DNA of 64,000 nt from Vibrio mediterranei (GTDB lineage: Bacteria; Pseudomonadota; Gammaproteobacteria; Enterobacterales; Vibrionaceae): contig NZ_FLLQ01000001.1 in the NCBI RefSeq assembly GCF_900088415.1, forward strand, positions 1,116,001 to 1,180,000, in the 5' to 3' direction. Under the pieces are notes generated by a model. It did no database searches and was not told where the DNA came from. It saw only the letters and a program-made list of their open reading frames with translations. Both the position numbers and the translations under genes were made by a program. Of the stretch, positions 7,227-16,628 are shown piece after piece (the first letter of the stretch is position 1; every line of letters starts with the position of its first letter).

Positions 7227-9134
7227 TTACAACCTCCCACCAAACCGGAGTTTAACCGCATCTTGCAACGTAGAAATGATTCTAAATGCATCTTTCAAGT
7301 TGCCACGTTCAAAACTGCCAAATGAATCGGGATTGATGTGATTATCCGGCTGCTCACCTCGTTTTAGCGCTTGTAGCTGATGATGCTGTCTAAACATAAG
7401 AATGTAATGGTATGCATTGATAATGTTTTTGTATGAGTCATCACTTAACATGCCTTGCTCATTGGCTTGAGTGAATCGTTCGTCGGTATTCGACGAGTCG
7501 CATTCTACGGCAAGACCGTAAATACGCGCTAAATCAATAACGAGGTTTATCGCGTATTTTTTTATATTCAGAGTTTTCTTGTTCTCGCCTGTTTTTTCCA
7601 GCACTAGGCTGTTAAAAACACCAAGAGGGGGTGACGTATTAATAGCATCTCGAGTCAAAATCCCTAAAAACTCGCGGTTGCTACGAATGTTGGAGTGAAG
7701 TTCATCGCGTAATATATCGGCATAGCTCGCTTCACCATAAACACAGCGAATTTCCAAGAACACGCTGATATTCAAAAGTCTTTCGTACTCAGGGTTCGAT
7801 ACCCATTTTTTATAATAGTGTTTCCATGTCGACAATGGCTGACACCATTTGGGCGTAGCTGCCATATATTTACCTGGACACAAAGGATATCCGCAAGCAG
7901 CAAGCCCATTTGAGACATACTGTGATAAGTGCCGGAAGTAGACTTTGTCATTCTCGGTCGCCTCATCACTAAGAATGATTGCATTGTCTTGATCCGAAAG
8001 CATGTGAACTTCATTTCGAGCGTGAGAACCTGCAACTATCCACGAAAAATGACATGGTGGCTCCCCCAGTTTATCAATCGCAATCTGAATAATTCGACGA
8101 TTGTACGCATCCATAATCATCGACATTACCCGACCTATGGTCTCAGGTGCGACATTTCCTTCTACTAGAGCTTCAAATATGGCCTGACGTTCCGTGGTGA
8201 AACTCGCCATGTTACGAACACTGGTAGCGTATTTGATTTTTTCGATAAGAAATATCGCTTGCATGCGATGATTCTGCACCAAGTGCGAAGTGGTCAGCAG
8301 GCCCACCACTTTACCCTCAGAAACAACGGGTAAACCCCGAACATTATGTTGCATCATCAATGATGCGGCATGCAAAACCAGATCGTTTGGGCTGACTGTT
8401 AGTGGATTAGGCGTCATCACATCCCTAATCGGAGCACTGTTATCATGGCCTTCTGCGATGACTCGTTTGGTCATATCACGATCCGTCATCAGGCCAACTA
8501 ACTTGCCGTTGTCACACACCACCGCAGTTGAAGATCGTTTAACAACTCGCATTTCGTGTGCGACATCTTTAATCGACATAGAGGCATCAACAATCGCAAT
8601 GACTCCACTCGCCACGTCAGACACCTTTTTAATAAACAGACCTTTTTCTTTATTGGACCAAACAACATCTAGTGCAGATTTAAGGCGAACTTGCGCTTGA
8701 GAAGCAAAGTGTTCCGCGTACTCTGGGTTACGTTTAAAGATGGTTTCAAGCGTAGAATGAGGGATTAAATATAGAAGCGTATTTTCGATGGCAACCGCTT
8801 GATAACCCGACTCTTTAGAAACTTGATCATCGAGAAAAGTAAAGCCAAACAAATCTTCACTTCCCAGTCTTGCGCGAAGAACGCCATCGGGTTTGCGTTG
8901 CTCCATAGAGCCAGTTCGAATGACATATAGAAACTTCTGTTGGCTTTTCGACAAATTCTCCCCTTCTCCACTAAGCCCAGATTGCCCGTTACAAGGGTCA
9001 ATCACCTCACCCTTACCCAAATAGGTGATTTTTATTTCCGCAGCGACCTTACGAACCAGCTCTTTGGGAAGTTTATCGAACGGATCAACGCTACATAGAA
9101 ATTGCGTGATATTGGGTAGAAGCGCGTGAGGCAT
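7227..9134 (-). CDS. Cyclic-nucleotide-binding / CBS-pair / DUF294 nucleotidyltransferase-like signalling protein
   Basis: Cytoplasmic sensor protein of 635 residues. The order is a cNMP-binding-like domain (about 15-150, with GSMEQRKPDGVLRARLGSEDLFG), two CBS domains (about 165-290, with SSTAVVCDNGKLVGLMTDRD and RGLPVVSEGKVVGLLTTSHL), then DUF294, a putative nucleotidyltransferase (GSHARNEVHMLSDQDNAIIL, where the G-S and D-x-D resemble GlnD-type transferases) and the DUF294 C-terminal helical region. The start at 9134 (MPHALLPN) has a GGAG site; the frame runs 60 bases further up but without a good ribosome site. Such proteins are thought to bind adenosine nucleotides and modify or regulate a partner. 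Tight coupling to the downstream exonuclease suggests joint action. Function is inferred from domains only. Confidence 0.88.
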   Translation of the reverse strand: MPHALLPNITQFLCSVDPFDKLPKELVRKVAAEIKITYLGKGEVIDPCNGQSGLSGEGENLSKSQQKFLYVIRTGSMEQRKPDGVLRARLGSEDLFGFTFLDDQVSKESGYQAVAIENTLLYLIPHSTLETIFKRNPEYAEHFASQAQVRLKSALDVVWSNKEKGLFIKKVSDVASGVIAIVDASMSIKDVAHEMRVVKRSSTAVVCDNGKLVGLMTDRDMTKRVIAEGHDNSAPIRDVMTPNPLTVSPNDLVLHAASLMMQHNVRGLPVVSEGKVVGLLTTSHLVQNHRMQAIFLIEKIKYATSVRNMASFTTERQAIFEALVEGNVAPETIGRVMSMIMDAYNRRIIQIAIDKLGEPPCHFSWIVAGSHARNEVHMLSDQDNAIILSDEATENDKVYFRHLSQYVSNGLAACGYPLCPGKYMAATPKWCQPLSTWKHYYKKWVSNPEYERLLNISVFLEIRCVYGEASYADILRDELHSNIRSNREFLGILTRDAINTSPPLGVFNSLVLEKTGENKKTLNIKKYAINLVIDLARIYGLAVECDSSNTDERFTQANEQGMLSDDSYKNIINAYHYILMFRQHHQLQALKRGEQPDNHINPDSFGSFERGNLKDAFRIISTLQDAVKLRFGGRL

Positions 9135-9204
9135 GTGAAGTCTCCAACTGACATTTTGTATTATTATATCAATAGAAATTTCACAATGGTGCACTTTGAA
9201 TACA

Positions 9205-9233
9205 AAAAAGGCAGCTTATATGCTGCCTTTTTC
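9205..9233 (-). terminator. Bidirectional-type terminator after the GntR regulator
   Basis: GGCAGC/GCTGCC stem flanked by A-run and T-run. It ends the GntR transcript on the minus strand, just before the CBS/DUF294 gene. Confidence 0.75.
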
Positions 9234-9268
9234 TTCAAATTGTTAACAAGCGCGCTCATCTCTTGGTG

Positions 9269-9988
9269 TTAACTTGCTACAGGAAGCCTGTGGTTTTCTT
9301 CGCGTAGATGGTTTGCTGACGCCTCACGAGCTTTGTCACTATCCCCTGCCATGATCGCTTCGTAAATAGCTCGGTGTTCGTTGATACACGTCGAGCCGCC
9401 GTCTGAAGAGAACTGGATAAAGTTAACGAACATAGTGGTAAGAATATTGCCAAACGGGAGATAAAAGTCATTGCCCGTCGCATTAAAAATCAAACTGTGG
9501 AAACGAGTATCAACATCTAACCATTTAGACTGTTCAAAGTTTTCTTCTTTAGACACTTCGACCATTTCTTGGAAGGTCGCAGACAACTCAATTCGTTGCT
9601 CTGCAGACGCGAACTTGGCCGCTAACGCACATGCTTCTGGTTCAATAGCACGGCGCAGTCCAAGGAACTGACCGCAGAACTGTTCTACATCGTTAAGACC
9701 ATCCATCCACTCGATCAACTGTGGATCGAGAAAGTTCCAGTACGCGCGATCAACAACACGTGTACCAATTTTAGGTCTAGATTCAAGCAAGCCTTTTGAC
9801 GTCAATAGCTTAACTGCTTCACGAAGTGCAGTACGGCTGATACCAAATTGTTCACACAACGCCATTTCGCCTGGAATAATTGAACCTTCCGGCAAATCAC
9901 CAGAGAGAATACCTCGAGCAATTTCACGAGCGACCTGGACGTGGATACTGCGCTTTGAACCCGTAATAGAATTAAACTTACCTGACAT
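9269..9988 (-). CDS. GntR-family regulator, FadR subfamily (alginate locus, copy 1)
   Basis: DNA-binding repressor or activator that likely responds to an alginate breakdown product. It has 239 residues: an N-terminal winged helix (IHVQVAREIARGILSGDLPEGSIIPGE, then LCEQFGISRTALREAVKLL, about residues 14-75) and a C-terminal all-helical FCD ligand domain. The FCD domain keeps metal-site type His residues, including the D-x-x-FH pattern in VDTRFHSLIF and later NEHRAIYEAI. It is transcribed divergently from a close paralog (10319-11035) and shares with it the phrase TRVVDRAYWNFLDPQLIEWM / TNVTARHHWHFLDPQFLDWV. Together with the KdgF cupin this makes it a strong candidate for the regulator of the TTGTNNTACAA sites. 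The effector is unknown. Confidence 0.88.
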   Translation of the reverse strand: MSGKFNSITGSKRSIHVQVAREIARGILSGDLPEGSIIPGEMALCEQFGISRTALREAVKLLTSKGLLESRPKIGTRVVDRAYWNFLDPQLIEWMDGLNDVEQFCGQFLGLRRAIEPEACALAAKFASAEQRIELSATFQEMVEVSKEENFEQSKWLDVDTRFHSLIFNATGNDFYLPFGNILTTMFVNFIQFSSDGGSTCINEHRAIYEAIMAGDSDKAREASANHLREENHRLPVAS

Positions 9989-10318
9989 ATCTTTATCGCT
10001 TACTTAAAGTGTTTATGTATTATTTTAGCAGCTATTCTATCACTAAACTTTCCAGAATAGATGTGATACATCGCATTTATTCAATGTAAATGTCTTACGT
10101 TTTGCCCCAATTAACCACCCTATTACCCAATAACCGGCTAATTTACGTGTTACCCATCACATAATCCGAGTCTCATGCTCAGTTTGCGACCTAGAATTGT
10201 TTTTTTACTATTTTGTCCATTGACGCCATTAAGTGATATTGTATGATTATATAGTTATTACACAAACACACGTGAACTTAATTGACGTGTGAACCTAACA
10301 ACCAACAAGGTCAGAACT
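9989..10318. promoter_or_regulatory. Divergent promoter region of the two GntR genes
   Basis: About 330 AT-rich bases between two head-to-head regulators. Imperfect relatives of the operator motif occur (ATGTATTATTT near 10015 and TTGTATGATTA near 10239) but no exact copy, so autoregulation is possible but weakly supported. No ORF or terminator is seen. Confidence 0.45.
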
Positions 10319-11035
10319 ATGGCTACGTTCCATACCGTGGCAGACTCTAGCAGAAGAATTCACGTTCAAGTGGCAAAAGAAATCGCCAGCAAAATCCTTA
10401 CCGGTGAATTAGAAGAAGGTGAGAAGTTGCCGAGCGAGTTAGAACTTTGCGAGAAGTTTGGCATCAGCCGTACTGCGCTTCGTGAGTCCACTAAACTGCT
10501 TTCTGCCAAAGGCTTAATCGAGTCAAAACCTAAAGTCGGGACCAATGTGACAGCTCGTCACCATTGGCACTTTCTCGACCCTCAATTTCTTGACTGGGTA
10601 AAAGACACTGAGAATGTCCAACGCTTCCTCACCCAATTTTTGGGACTTCGAAAAGCGATTGAACCAGAAGCCTGCTCCATGGCAGCGAGAAATGCCTCTA
10701 TCGAGCATCGCAAGGCACTGTCTGTCTGTTTTCAAAACATGAAACAGGCCGCGTTTAATCACGACTACACAGCGTGGACACATAACGATCATGCCTTTCA
10801 CAAAACGATATTCTTAGCGACAGCTAATCCGTTTTACGTCCCTTTTGCCAATATTCTTGAATCGCTTTTTAAGACTTTTATCGATGAAGCTGCCGTGGGC
10901 GGGCGATTCTGTATTGAAGAGCATGGGGATATTTACGACGCAATTATGACTGGCGATGCAGACTCTGCAAAAGTCGCATCACGCCAATTATTAGATGATC
11001 ACAACCAAAGACTTGCCCTATTAGAGGCGGTTTAA
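10319..11035 (+). CDS. GntR-family regulator, FadR subfamily (alginate locus, copy 2)
   Basis: Paralog of the divergent neighbour. It has 238 residues with an N-terminal winged helix (IHVQVAKEIASKILTGELEEGEKL, LCEKFGISRTALRESTKLLSA) and an FCD domain (FLGLRKAIEPEACSMAAR, HNDHAFHKTIF, EEHGDIYDAIM). The ATG at 10319 is chosen over a GTG 30 bases upstream because an AAGG ribosome site precedes it and the protein then starts at the same relative place as its paralog. The kdgF-like gene begins 22 bases after its stop, so the two are probably co-transcribed. Two paralogous FadR-type regulators side by side suggest recognition of the same or overlapping operators, perhaps with different ligands; this is inference. 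Confidence 0.88.
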   Translation: MATFHTVADSSRRIHVQVAKEIASKILTGELEEGEKLPSELELCEKFGISRTALRESTKLLSAKGLIESKPKVGTNVTARHHWHFLDPQFLDWVKDTENVQRFLTQFLGLRKAIEPEACSMAARNASIEHRKALSVCFQNMKQAAFNHDYTAWTHNDHAFHKTIFLATANPFYVPFANILESLFKTFIDEAAVGGRFCIEEHGDIYDAIMTGDADSAKVASRQLLDDHNQRLALLEAV

Positions 11036-11057
11036 ACCTGATTTAGAGGAAACAGCA

Positions 11058-11378
11058 ATGTTCGTATACAACAAAGATGTAGCATTAGAAGATCAAGGTG
11101 GCGGCCTACGCCGCAAAGTGTTGGCGCATTGTGAAAACATGATGACCGTAGAAGTGCACTTCGAAGATGGAACGGTTGCACCAATGCACAACCACCCTCA
11201 CGAGCAAATTACCTATGTTGTCTCTGGTGAATTTGAATTCACAGTAGGTGAAGAGACAAAAATCGTCAAAGCGGGAGATACTGTTTATAAAGTGCCAAAC
11301 ATTATGCACGGCTGTAAGTGCTTAAAAGCCGGTATCTTAATTGATAACTTTACCCCAATGCGTAAAGACTTCATTTAA
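11058..11378 (+). CDS. kdgF: KdgF-like cupin (unsaturated uronate linearisation), copy 1
   Basis: Small single-domain cupin of 106 residues. KdgF proteins convert unsaturated monouronates released by pectin or alginate lyases to their linear keto form. The metal-binding cupin motif 1 is clear: PMHNHPHEQITYVVSGEFEF with the two His, Glu and Gly in place. Motif 2 follows (AGDTVYKVPNIMHGCKC, with the third metal His). The C-terminal IDNFTPMRKDFI matches the end of the second copy (IFSPSREDFLS at 27753-28088), which is characteristic of KdgF. There is a GAGGAAA ribosome site. It follows the GntR gene closely and ends before a strong hairpin. Having two KdgF copies in one window suggests either dosage or different uronate substrates. 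Confidence 0.85.
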   Translation: MFVYNKDVALEDQGGGLRRKVLAHCENMMTVEVHFEDGTVAPMHNHPHEQITYVVSGEFEFTVGEETKIVKAGDTVYKVPNIMHGCKCLKAGILIDNFTPMRKDFI

Positions 11379-11385
11379 ACGCTAA

Positions 11386-11424
11386 CGCAATGGGCAGTAG
11401 AGGCTCTCTTAACTGCCCATTGCG
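11386..11424 (+). terminator. Strong hairpin after kdgF copy 1
   Basis: Perfect 13-bp stem CGCAATGGGCAGT/ACTGCCCATTGCG with a 13-base loop, eight bases after the kdgF stop. No clear U-tract follows, so termination may be weak or factor-assisted. Confidence 0.55.
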
Positions 11425-11773
11425 CTTCTCCAAATGACCCTTCTTAGTGACTCTCTTGCGTTGTTATTTCTTAATAGTTCGTACTCTAAATATTTATTGA
11501 GCCAAGTCAGCCTACTCAATATGGTTTTTCCGCTGAACCGAAATTCCAAACCTTTCACTCCCAGACAAATTACAAGCCAAAGTAATCATTTTAAATCAAT
11601 GAATTAGATTCCAAAAAATCAACTATACAGCTTGGTTTAGCACTTTTATTGACCTGTTTCTTTGGTGTCGAATGATAGACCTACTCTTTGGTTGTGTTAA
11701 AAAATGTTTACTTACTGGTTACGCAAAAAGAGAGATTTAATTTGAACTCAAATCTTTTTTCAGGCATTTTATA
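11425..11773. other. AT-rich gap upstream of betI
   Basis: About 350 bases with no supported gene. It presumably contains the osmotically controlled choline-operon promoter; no specific promoter was pinned down. Confidence 0.35.
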
Positions 11774-11795
11774 TTTAACTGAACGTTCAATTAAA
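11774..11795. promoter_or_regulatory. Probable BetI operator
   Basis: Near-perfect 22-bp palindrome centred on GAACGTTC (TTTAAcTGAACGTTCAaTTAAA), 18 bases before the betI start. TetR-type repressors such as BetI bind palindromes of this kind in their own promoter, so choline-relieved autorepression is likely. Confidence 0.7.
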
Positions 11796-11812
11796 AATAA
11801 AAGGGAGTTCAA

Positions 11813-12409
11813 ATGCCGAAGGTTGGCATGCCATTAGTCAGGAAACCACAGCTAGTTCAAGCAGCCATGTCTGTTATAGATCGTGTGGGCTTGCACGCCG
11901 CGAGTATCTCTTTAATTGCCAAGGAAGCAGGCGTCTCTACAGGTATCATCAATCACTATTTTGGTGGTAAGCACGGCCTTCTCGAAGAGACCATGCGAGA
12001 GATCCTAAGGCAGCTTTCTAGAACCGTGACATCTCACCTGAGTCGAATCCCCAAAACAGAACATGTCAAACGTATCAATGCCATTATTGACGCCAATTTC
12101 GTAGGATTTCAGGCAGAAAATAAAGTGGCGAAAACTTGGTTAGCGTTTTGGTCTTATTCAATGCACGACGTCCAGTTGAAGCGCCTACAACGTGTCAATG
12201 AAAAACGCCTGTTATCGCACCTTAAGATTGAACTCAACACTTTGCTCACACCGGAACAAGCCGATGTCGTTGCTAACGGTATCGCTGCGCTTATCGATGG
12301 AATTTGGCTAAGAGGCACCTTGACCCCAGAAGGTATTGACGCTGAAAAAGCCCGTTTCATCATCAACGATTATCTAGATAAGCAACTCACTTTTTACTCA
12401 TTAAAATAA
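11813..12409 (+). CDS. betI: TetR-family choline-responsive repressor BetI
   Basis: Represses the choline-to-glycine-betaine genes in the absence of choline. It has 198 residues, the standard BetI length. The N-terminal TetR helix-turn-helix is [20 protein letters not shown] then [20 protein letters not shown] (about residues 13-57), and the C-terminal helical domain includes [19 protein letters not shown], a strongly conserved BetI segment that contacts ligand and dimer partner. AGGGAG ribosome site. It heads the six-gene operon betI-betB-betA-choX-choW-choV, and the palindromic operator lies just upstream. Assignment is firm because of sequence and context. Confidence 0.95.
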   Translation: MPKVGMPLVRKPQLVQAAMSVIDRVGLHAASISLIAKEAGVSTGIINHYFGGKHGLLEETMREILRQLSRTVTSHLSRIPKTEHVKRINAIIDANFVGFQAENKVAKTWLAFWSYSMHDVQLKRLQRVNEKRLLSHLKIELNTLLTPEQADVVANGIAALIDGIWLRGTLTPEGIDAEKARFIINDYLDKQLTFYSLK

Positions 12410-12428
12410 TCATAAGTCAGACTTTCAA

Positions 12429-13889
12429 ATGGATATGAAAACACTCTACATCGACGGACAACTTCAACAAGGCTCATCCGACGAATACTTTACGACCTAT
12501 AATCCTGCTAACGGTGAGCCCTTAGCTGAAATCGTCCAAGCAAATTCTGAAGACTTAGCGTTTGCTATTGAATCTGCTAAAAAAGGCTTCGCCATTTGGT
12601 CTGCGATGAGCCCCATTGAACGCAGTCGAATTCTTCTCAAGGCAGTGGCATTGCTGCGCGAACGCAATTCTGAACTCGCTGCTCTCGAAGTTACTGACAC
12701 CGGAAAACCACTACAAGAAGCCCTTGAAGTGGATATTGCCACTGGTGCCGATGTCATTGAATACTACGCTGGTCTCGCTCCAGCATTGCAAGGTGAGCAA
12801 CAACCACTTAGCGAGAATCAGTTTTTCTACACCAGACGTGAACCTTTAGGCATCTGCGCGGGAATTGGCGCCTGGAACTACCCGATTCAAATTGCTATGT
12901 GGAAGTCTGCACCGGCACTTGCTGCGGGTAATGCCATGATTTTCAAGCCTTCGGAAGAAACGCCTCTAAGCGCACTAAAGCTTGCGGAAGTCTATAGTGA
13001 AGCGGGAGTACCAGATGGTGTGTTCAATGTGATTCAAGGTGATCATCGGGTTGGTCAGATGCTGACAGCACATCCTGATATTGCCAAAGTTTCCTTTACC
13101 GGTGAATCAGGTACAGGGAAGAAAGTCATGGCTGATAGTGCTCGAACCCTTAAACACGTCACCATGGAGCTTGGCGGTAAGTCTCCAATGATCATCTTTG
13201 AAGACGCTAAACTGGATGACGCAGTATCTGCCGCTATGGTCGCGAATTTCTATACCCAAGGCGAGGTCTGCACTAACGGCACCCGCGTCTTTGTACATCA
13301 ATCTATATACTCAGCCTTTATTGAGCAGCTGAAATCCCGCACTGAAAAACTGATCGTTGGCGACCCGATGGACAGCAAAACTCAAGTTGGTGCCCTCATT
13401 TCAAAAACACACTTATCTAAAGTTTTAGACGCCATTGAAAGTGCTAAGAAAAGTGGCGCAAACCTACTGACTGGCGGTTATCAGGTGACTGAAAATGGGT
13501 TAGACAAAGGTAACTTCGTCGTGCCAACTGTCTTCGTCGATTGTGACGACAACATGCCGCATGTACAGCAGGAGATCTTCGGACCTGTAATGTCAGTACT
13601 TACTTTCAATGACGAACAAGACGTTATTGCACGCGCTAACGACACCGATTATGGATTGGCCGCTGGACTTTTCACTCAAGATTTAGCACGAGCACATCGC
13701 GTTATTCATCAAATGCAAGCTGGTATTTGCTGGGTGAACACATGGGGTGATTCTCCAGCAGAAATGCCCGTAGGCGGATATAAGCATTCTGGTATTGGCC
13801 GTGAAAATGGACCTGAGACCTTAAGGCATTACACCCAAACTAAGAGTGTTTTAATCGAGCTTGGCGAATACGTCAGCCCTTACGCCTAA
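12429..13889 (+). CDS. betB: Betaine aldehyde dehydrogenase
   Basis: Oxidises betaine aldehyde to the osmoprotectant glycine betaine with NAD(P)+, in the cytoplasm. It has 486 residues, the usual length. The aldehyde dehydrogenase hallmarks are all present: substrate and cofactor region [20 protein letters not shown], Rossmann-loop [13 protein letters not shown], catalytic Glu in [10 protein letters not shown], catalytic Cys in [15 protein letters not shown], and the C-terminal [12 protein letters not shown]. The first codons have no strong Shine-Dalgarno beyond a weak purine stretch, and the gene starts 19 bases after betI. It is followed by betA after a 23-base gap. Confidence 0.96.
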   Translation: MDMKTLYIDGQLQQGSSDEYFTTYNPANGEPLAEIVQANSEDLAFAIESAKKGFAIWSAMSPIERSRILLKAVALLRERNSELAALEVTDTGKPLQEALEVDIATGADVIEYYAGLAPALQGEQQPLSENQFFYTRREPLGICAGIGAWNYPIQIAMWKSAPALAAGNAMIFKPSEETPLSALKLAEVYSEAGVPDGVFNVIQGDHRVGQMLTAHPDIAKVSFTGESGTGKKVMADSARTLKHVTMELGGKSPMIIFEDAKLDDAVSAAMVANFYTQGEVCTNGTRVFVHQSIYSAFIEQLKSRTEKLIVGDPMDSKTQVGALISKTHLSKVLDAIESAKKSGANLLTGGYQVTENGLDKGNFVVPTVFVDCDDNMPHVQQEIFGPVMSVLTFNDEQDVIARANDTDYGLAAGLFTQDLARAHRVIHQMQAGICWVNTWGDSPAEMPVGGYKHSGIGRENGPETLRHYTQTKSVLIELGEYVSPYA

Positions 13890-13912
13890 CGATGAGTTTA
13901 CGGAGACAGATT

Positions 13913-15601
13913 ATGGAACAACGCTACGATTATATTATCGTCGGCGCGGGATCGGCTGGCTGTGTGTTGGCAGACCGACTAACGGAAAGCGGTGAGCACT
14001 CTGTATTACTGTTAGAAGCAGGTGGCAGCGATAAAAGTATTTTTATTCAGATGCCAACAGCCCTCTCTTACCCAATGAACACCGAAAAATACGCTTGGCA
14101 ATTTGAAACCACTGAAGAGGCGGGTCTAGATGGACGCAAGCTACATTGTCCTCGCGGTAAAGTGCTTGGCGGTAGCTCATCCATTAACGGAATGGTGTAT
14201 GTTCGCGGGCATGCTTGTGATTTCGACCAATGGGAACAGCAAGGTGCAAAAGGTTGGAACTACCAGTCTTGTTTACCCTATTTCCGCCGCGCAGAGTCTT
14301 GGGATGGTGGCAGCGATGAGTATCGTGGTGGGGACGGCCCAGTTGGCACTTGCAATGGCAATAACATGACTCGTAATCCACTCTATCAAGCCTTTATCGA
14401 TGCAGGCAAAGAAGCCGGTTACCCTGAAACTCAAGACTATAACGGTTATCAGCAAGAAGGCTTTGGTCCGATGCATATGACCGTTGATGGTGGGGTCCGA
14501 GCTTCTACATCCAATGCCTATCTAAAACGTGCCCTCAAGCGCCCTAACCTCACGCTGATTAAAGGTGTCGTGGTTAATAAAGTCCTATTGGAAGCTAAGC
14601 AGGCTGCCGGCGTCCAGTATGAAAAGTCTGGTATTGTCGTCGATGCCAAAGTAAACAAAGAGGTCATTTCTAGTGCAGGTTCTATCGGTTCAGTGCAGCT
14701 CTTGCAGCTTTCCGGAATCGGTCCTAAGAAGGTGTTGGAGCGCGCAGGCGTGACGGTAGAACATGACCTCGCTGGTGTAGGTGCTAATCTTCAAGACCAC
14801 CTTGAAGTGTATTTCCAATACCACTGCTCTCAGCCAATCACGCTAAACAGCAAACTCGGTTTGGTGAGCAAAGGGCTTATTGGCGCAGAATGGATTCTTA
14901 CTCGCAAAGGCTTAGGTGCGACCAACCACTTTGAATCTTGCGCGTTTATTCGTTCTCGTAAAGGACTGAAGTGGCCCAACATTCAATACCATTTTCTTCC
15001 AGCTGCCATGCGCTATGACGGGCAAGCGGCGTTTGATGGGCATGGTTTCCAAGTGCATGTGGGGCCTAATAAACCCGAGAGCCGTGGCACCGTAGAGATT
15101 CGTTCGGCAAATCCGCATGACAAGCCATTAATTGAGTTCAATTACATCTCGACCGAGCAAGATCGCCAAGATTGGCGAGACTGCATTCGCCTGACTCGTG
15201 AGATTCTAAATCAACCCGCAATGGATGCCTACCGCGGTGATGAGATTCAACCTGGGCTCCATATTCAAAGCGACGACGCTATCGATGAGTGGGTAAAGCA
15301 GAACGTAGAAAGCGCATATCACCCTTCTTGCAGCTGCAAAATGGGAGCCGATAATGACCCACTAGCCGTACTCGACGAGCAGTGCCGCGTTCGCGGTATC
15401 AAAGCACTACGCGTGGTCGATTCTTCCATTTTCCCAACGATTCCAAACGGCAATCTTAACGGTCCAACCATCATGGTTGCCGAGCGCGCTGCCGACATCA
15501 TCTTGGGTAAACCTCTTCAACAAGACAAGCAACCCGTTTGGCTCGCCCCGAACTGGGAACAAACACAACGAATTGGCTCTCCATTGAGAGAGCTGGACTA
15601 A
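13913..15601 (+). CDS. betA: Choline dehydrogenase (GMC oxidoreductase)
   Basis: FAD-dependent, membrane-associated oxidation of choline to betaine aldehyde. It has 562 residues. The FAD-binding start is [19 protein letters not shown]. The GMC signature 1 region [19 protein letters not shown] and signature 2 region [17 protein letters not shown] are intact, as are the active-site His regions ([12 protein letters not shown]) and the C-terminal FAD clamp [21 protein letters not shown]. The ATG at 13913 is chosen because GGAGA precedes it by seven bases; an in-frame ATG 21 bases upstream lacks such a site and adds residues not typical of BetA. Confidence 0.96.
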   Translation: MEQRYDYIIVGAGSAGCVLADRLTESGEHSVLLLEAGGSDKSIFIQMPTALSYPMNTEKYAWQFETTEEAGLDGRKLHCPRGKVLGGSSSINGMVYVRGHACDFDQWEQQGAKGWNYQSCLPYFRRAESWDGGSDEYRGGDGPVGTCNGNNMTRNPLYQAFIDAGKEAGYPETQDYNGYQQEGFGPMHMTVDGGVRASTSNAYLKRALKRPNLTLIKGVVVNKVLLEAKQAAGVQYEKSGIVVDAKVNKEVISSAGSIGSVQLLQLSGIGPKKVLERAGVTVEHDLAGVGANLQDHLEVYFQYHCSQPITLNSKLGLVSKGLIGAEWILTRKGLGATNHFESCAFIRSRKGLKWPNIQYHFLPAAMRYDGQAAFDGHGFQVHVGPNKPESRGTVEIRSANPHDKPLIEFNYISTEQDRQDWRDCIRLTREILNQPAMDAYRGDEIQPGLHIQSDDAIDEWVKQNVESAYHPSCSCKMGADNDPLAVLDEQCRVRGIKALRVVDSSIFPTIPNGNLNGPTIMVAERAADIILGKPLQQDKQPVWLAPNWEQTQRIGSPLRELD

Positions 15602-15638
15602 GTCCACCAAAGTCAGCCAAAAATAAAAAGGAAATAGC

Positions 15639-16577
15639 ATGTCAACGATGACAAAAACACTCTCAGCACTCGCTCTTAGTAGTCTGGCGATGAACGCCTA
15701 TGCCAACCAATGTGAAACGGTACGTTTTGCCGATGTTGGTTGGACAGACATCACTGCAACCACTGCGGTCACTACGGAACTACTAAAAGGGATGGGTTAT
15801 AAAACCAAAACCGATCTTCTGTCAGTACCTGTCACTTACTCTTCAATGGCGAACGGTGATATCGATATCTTCCTTGGCAACTGGATGCCTACGATGGAGG
15901 GAGATATCGCTAAATATCGTGAAGCCAAAACCGTAGAAACCGTTCGTGCCAATCTAGAAGGTGCTAAGTACACCCTAGCCGTGCCTAAATATGTCTATGA
16001 CGCTGGCGTAAAAAGCTTTGCTGATCTAGCCAAACATGCCGACAAATTCCGCGATCGTATCTACGGCATAGAACCAGGCAACGATGGTAACCGCCTTATT
16101 CAATCCATGATCGACAGTGACGCTTTCGGCCTCAAGGACTTTAACTTAGTCGAATCTAGTGAAGCTGGCATGGTATCTCAGGTTTCTCGCGCTGCACGCC
16201 GCAACCAATGGATTGTGTATTTGGGTTGGGCACCACACCCAATGAACAGCAATATCGAAATGGAGTATCTCTCTGGCGGTGACGATTACTTCGGTCCTAA
16301 CTACGGCGGTGCCAACGTTTACACCAACGTGCGTGCCAACTATCTATCTGAATGCCAAAACGTGGGTCAACTGCTGAAAAATCTAGAGTTCAGCCTTGAG
16401 ATGGAAAACCAATTGATGGAAGCCATCTTAAATCAAAATGTACAACCGTCAAAAGCGGCACAGCAATGGATGAAGGCAAATCCAGAGCAAGTAGAAGCTT
16501 GGCTATCTGGCGTGAAAACTCTGTCGGGTGATGACGCAAATGCAGCGGTACAAAACTACATCGACTCAAAAGCGTAA
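15639..16577 (+). CDS. choX: Choline ABC transporter, periplasmic substrate-binding protein
   Basis: Captures choline in the periplasm for the ChoWV importer. It has 312 residues with an N-terminal signal peptide (cleavage likely at NAYA-N, about residue 23). The mature protein begins with ETVRFADVGWTDITATTAVT, the typical start of the ProX/OpuAC-type quaternary-amine binders. Aromatic residues that usually form the cation-pi cage are visible in DVGWTD, GNWMPTM and YLGWAPHPMN. AAGGA ribosome site. Its position immediately after betA and before a permease and an ATPase gene supports choline rather than betaine as substrate. Confidence 0.93.
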   Translation: MSTMTKTLSALALSSLAMNAYANQCETVRFADVGWTDITATTAVTTELLKGMGYKTKTDLLSVPVTYSSMANGDIDIFLGNWMPTMEGDIAKYREAKTVETVRANLEGAKYTLAVPKYVYDAGVKSFADLAKHADKFRDRIYGIEPGNDGNRLIQSMIDSDAFGLKDFNLVESSEAGMVSQVSRAARRNQWIVYLGWAPHPMNSNIEMEYLSGGDDYFGPNYGGANVYTNVRANYLSECQNVGQLLKNLEFSLEMENQLMEAILNQNVQPSKAAQQWMKANPEQVEAWLSGVKTLSGDDANAAVQNYIDSKA

Positions 16578-16628
16578 TTCAAAACGAGTGGGCATCACTG
16601 CCCACTCAAAAAACACTAAGGTTGTATT

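Noticed and set aside
10061..10080. CRP site TGTGATACATCGCATT between the GntR genes
   Set aside because: Only one half-site matches; the other half fails at the key positions.
12497..12849. ORFs of 77-86 codons within betB on both strands
   Set aside because: They are shadows of the well-supported aldehyde dehydrogenase frame.
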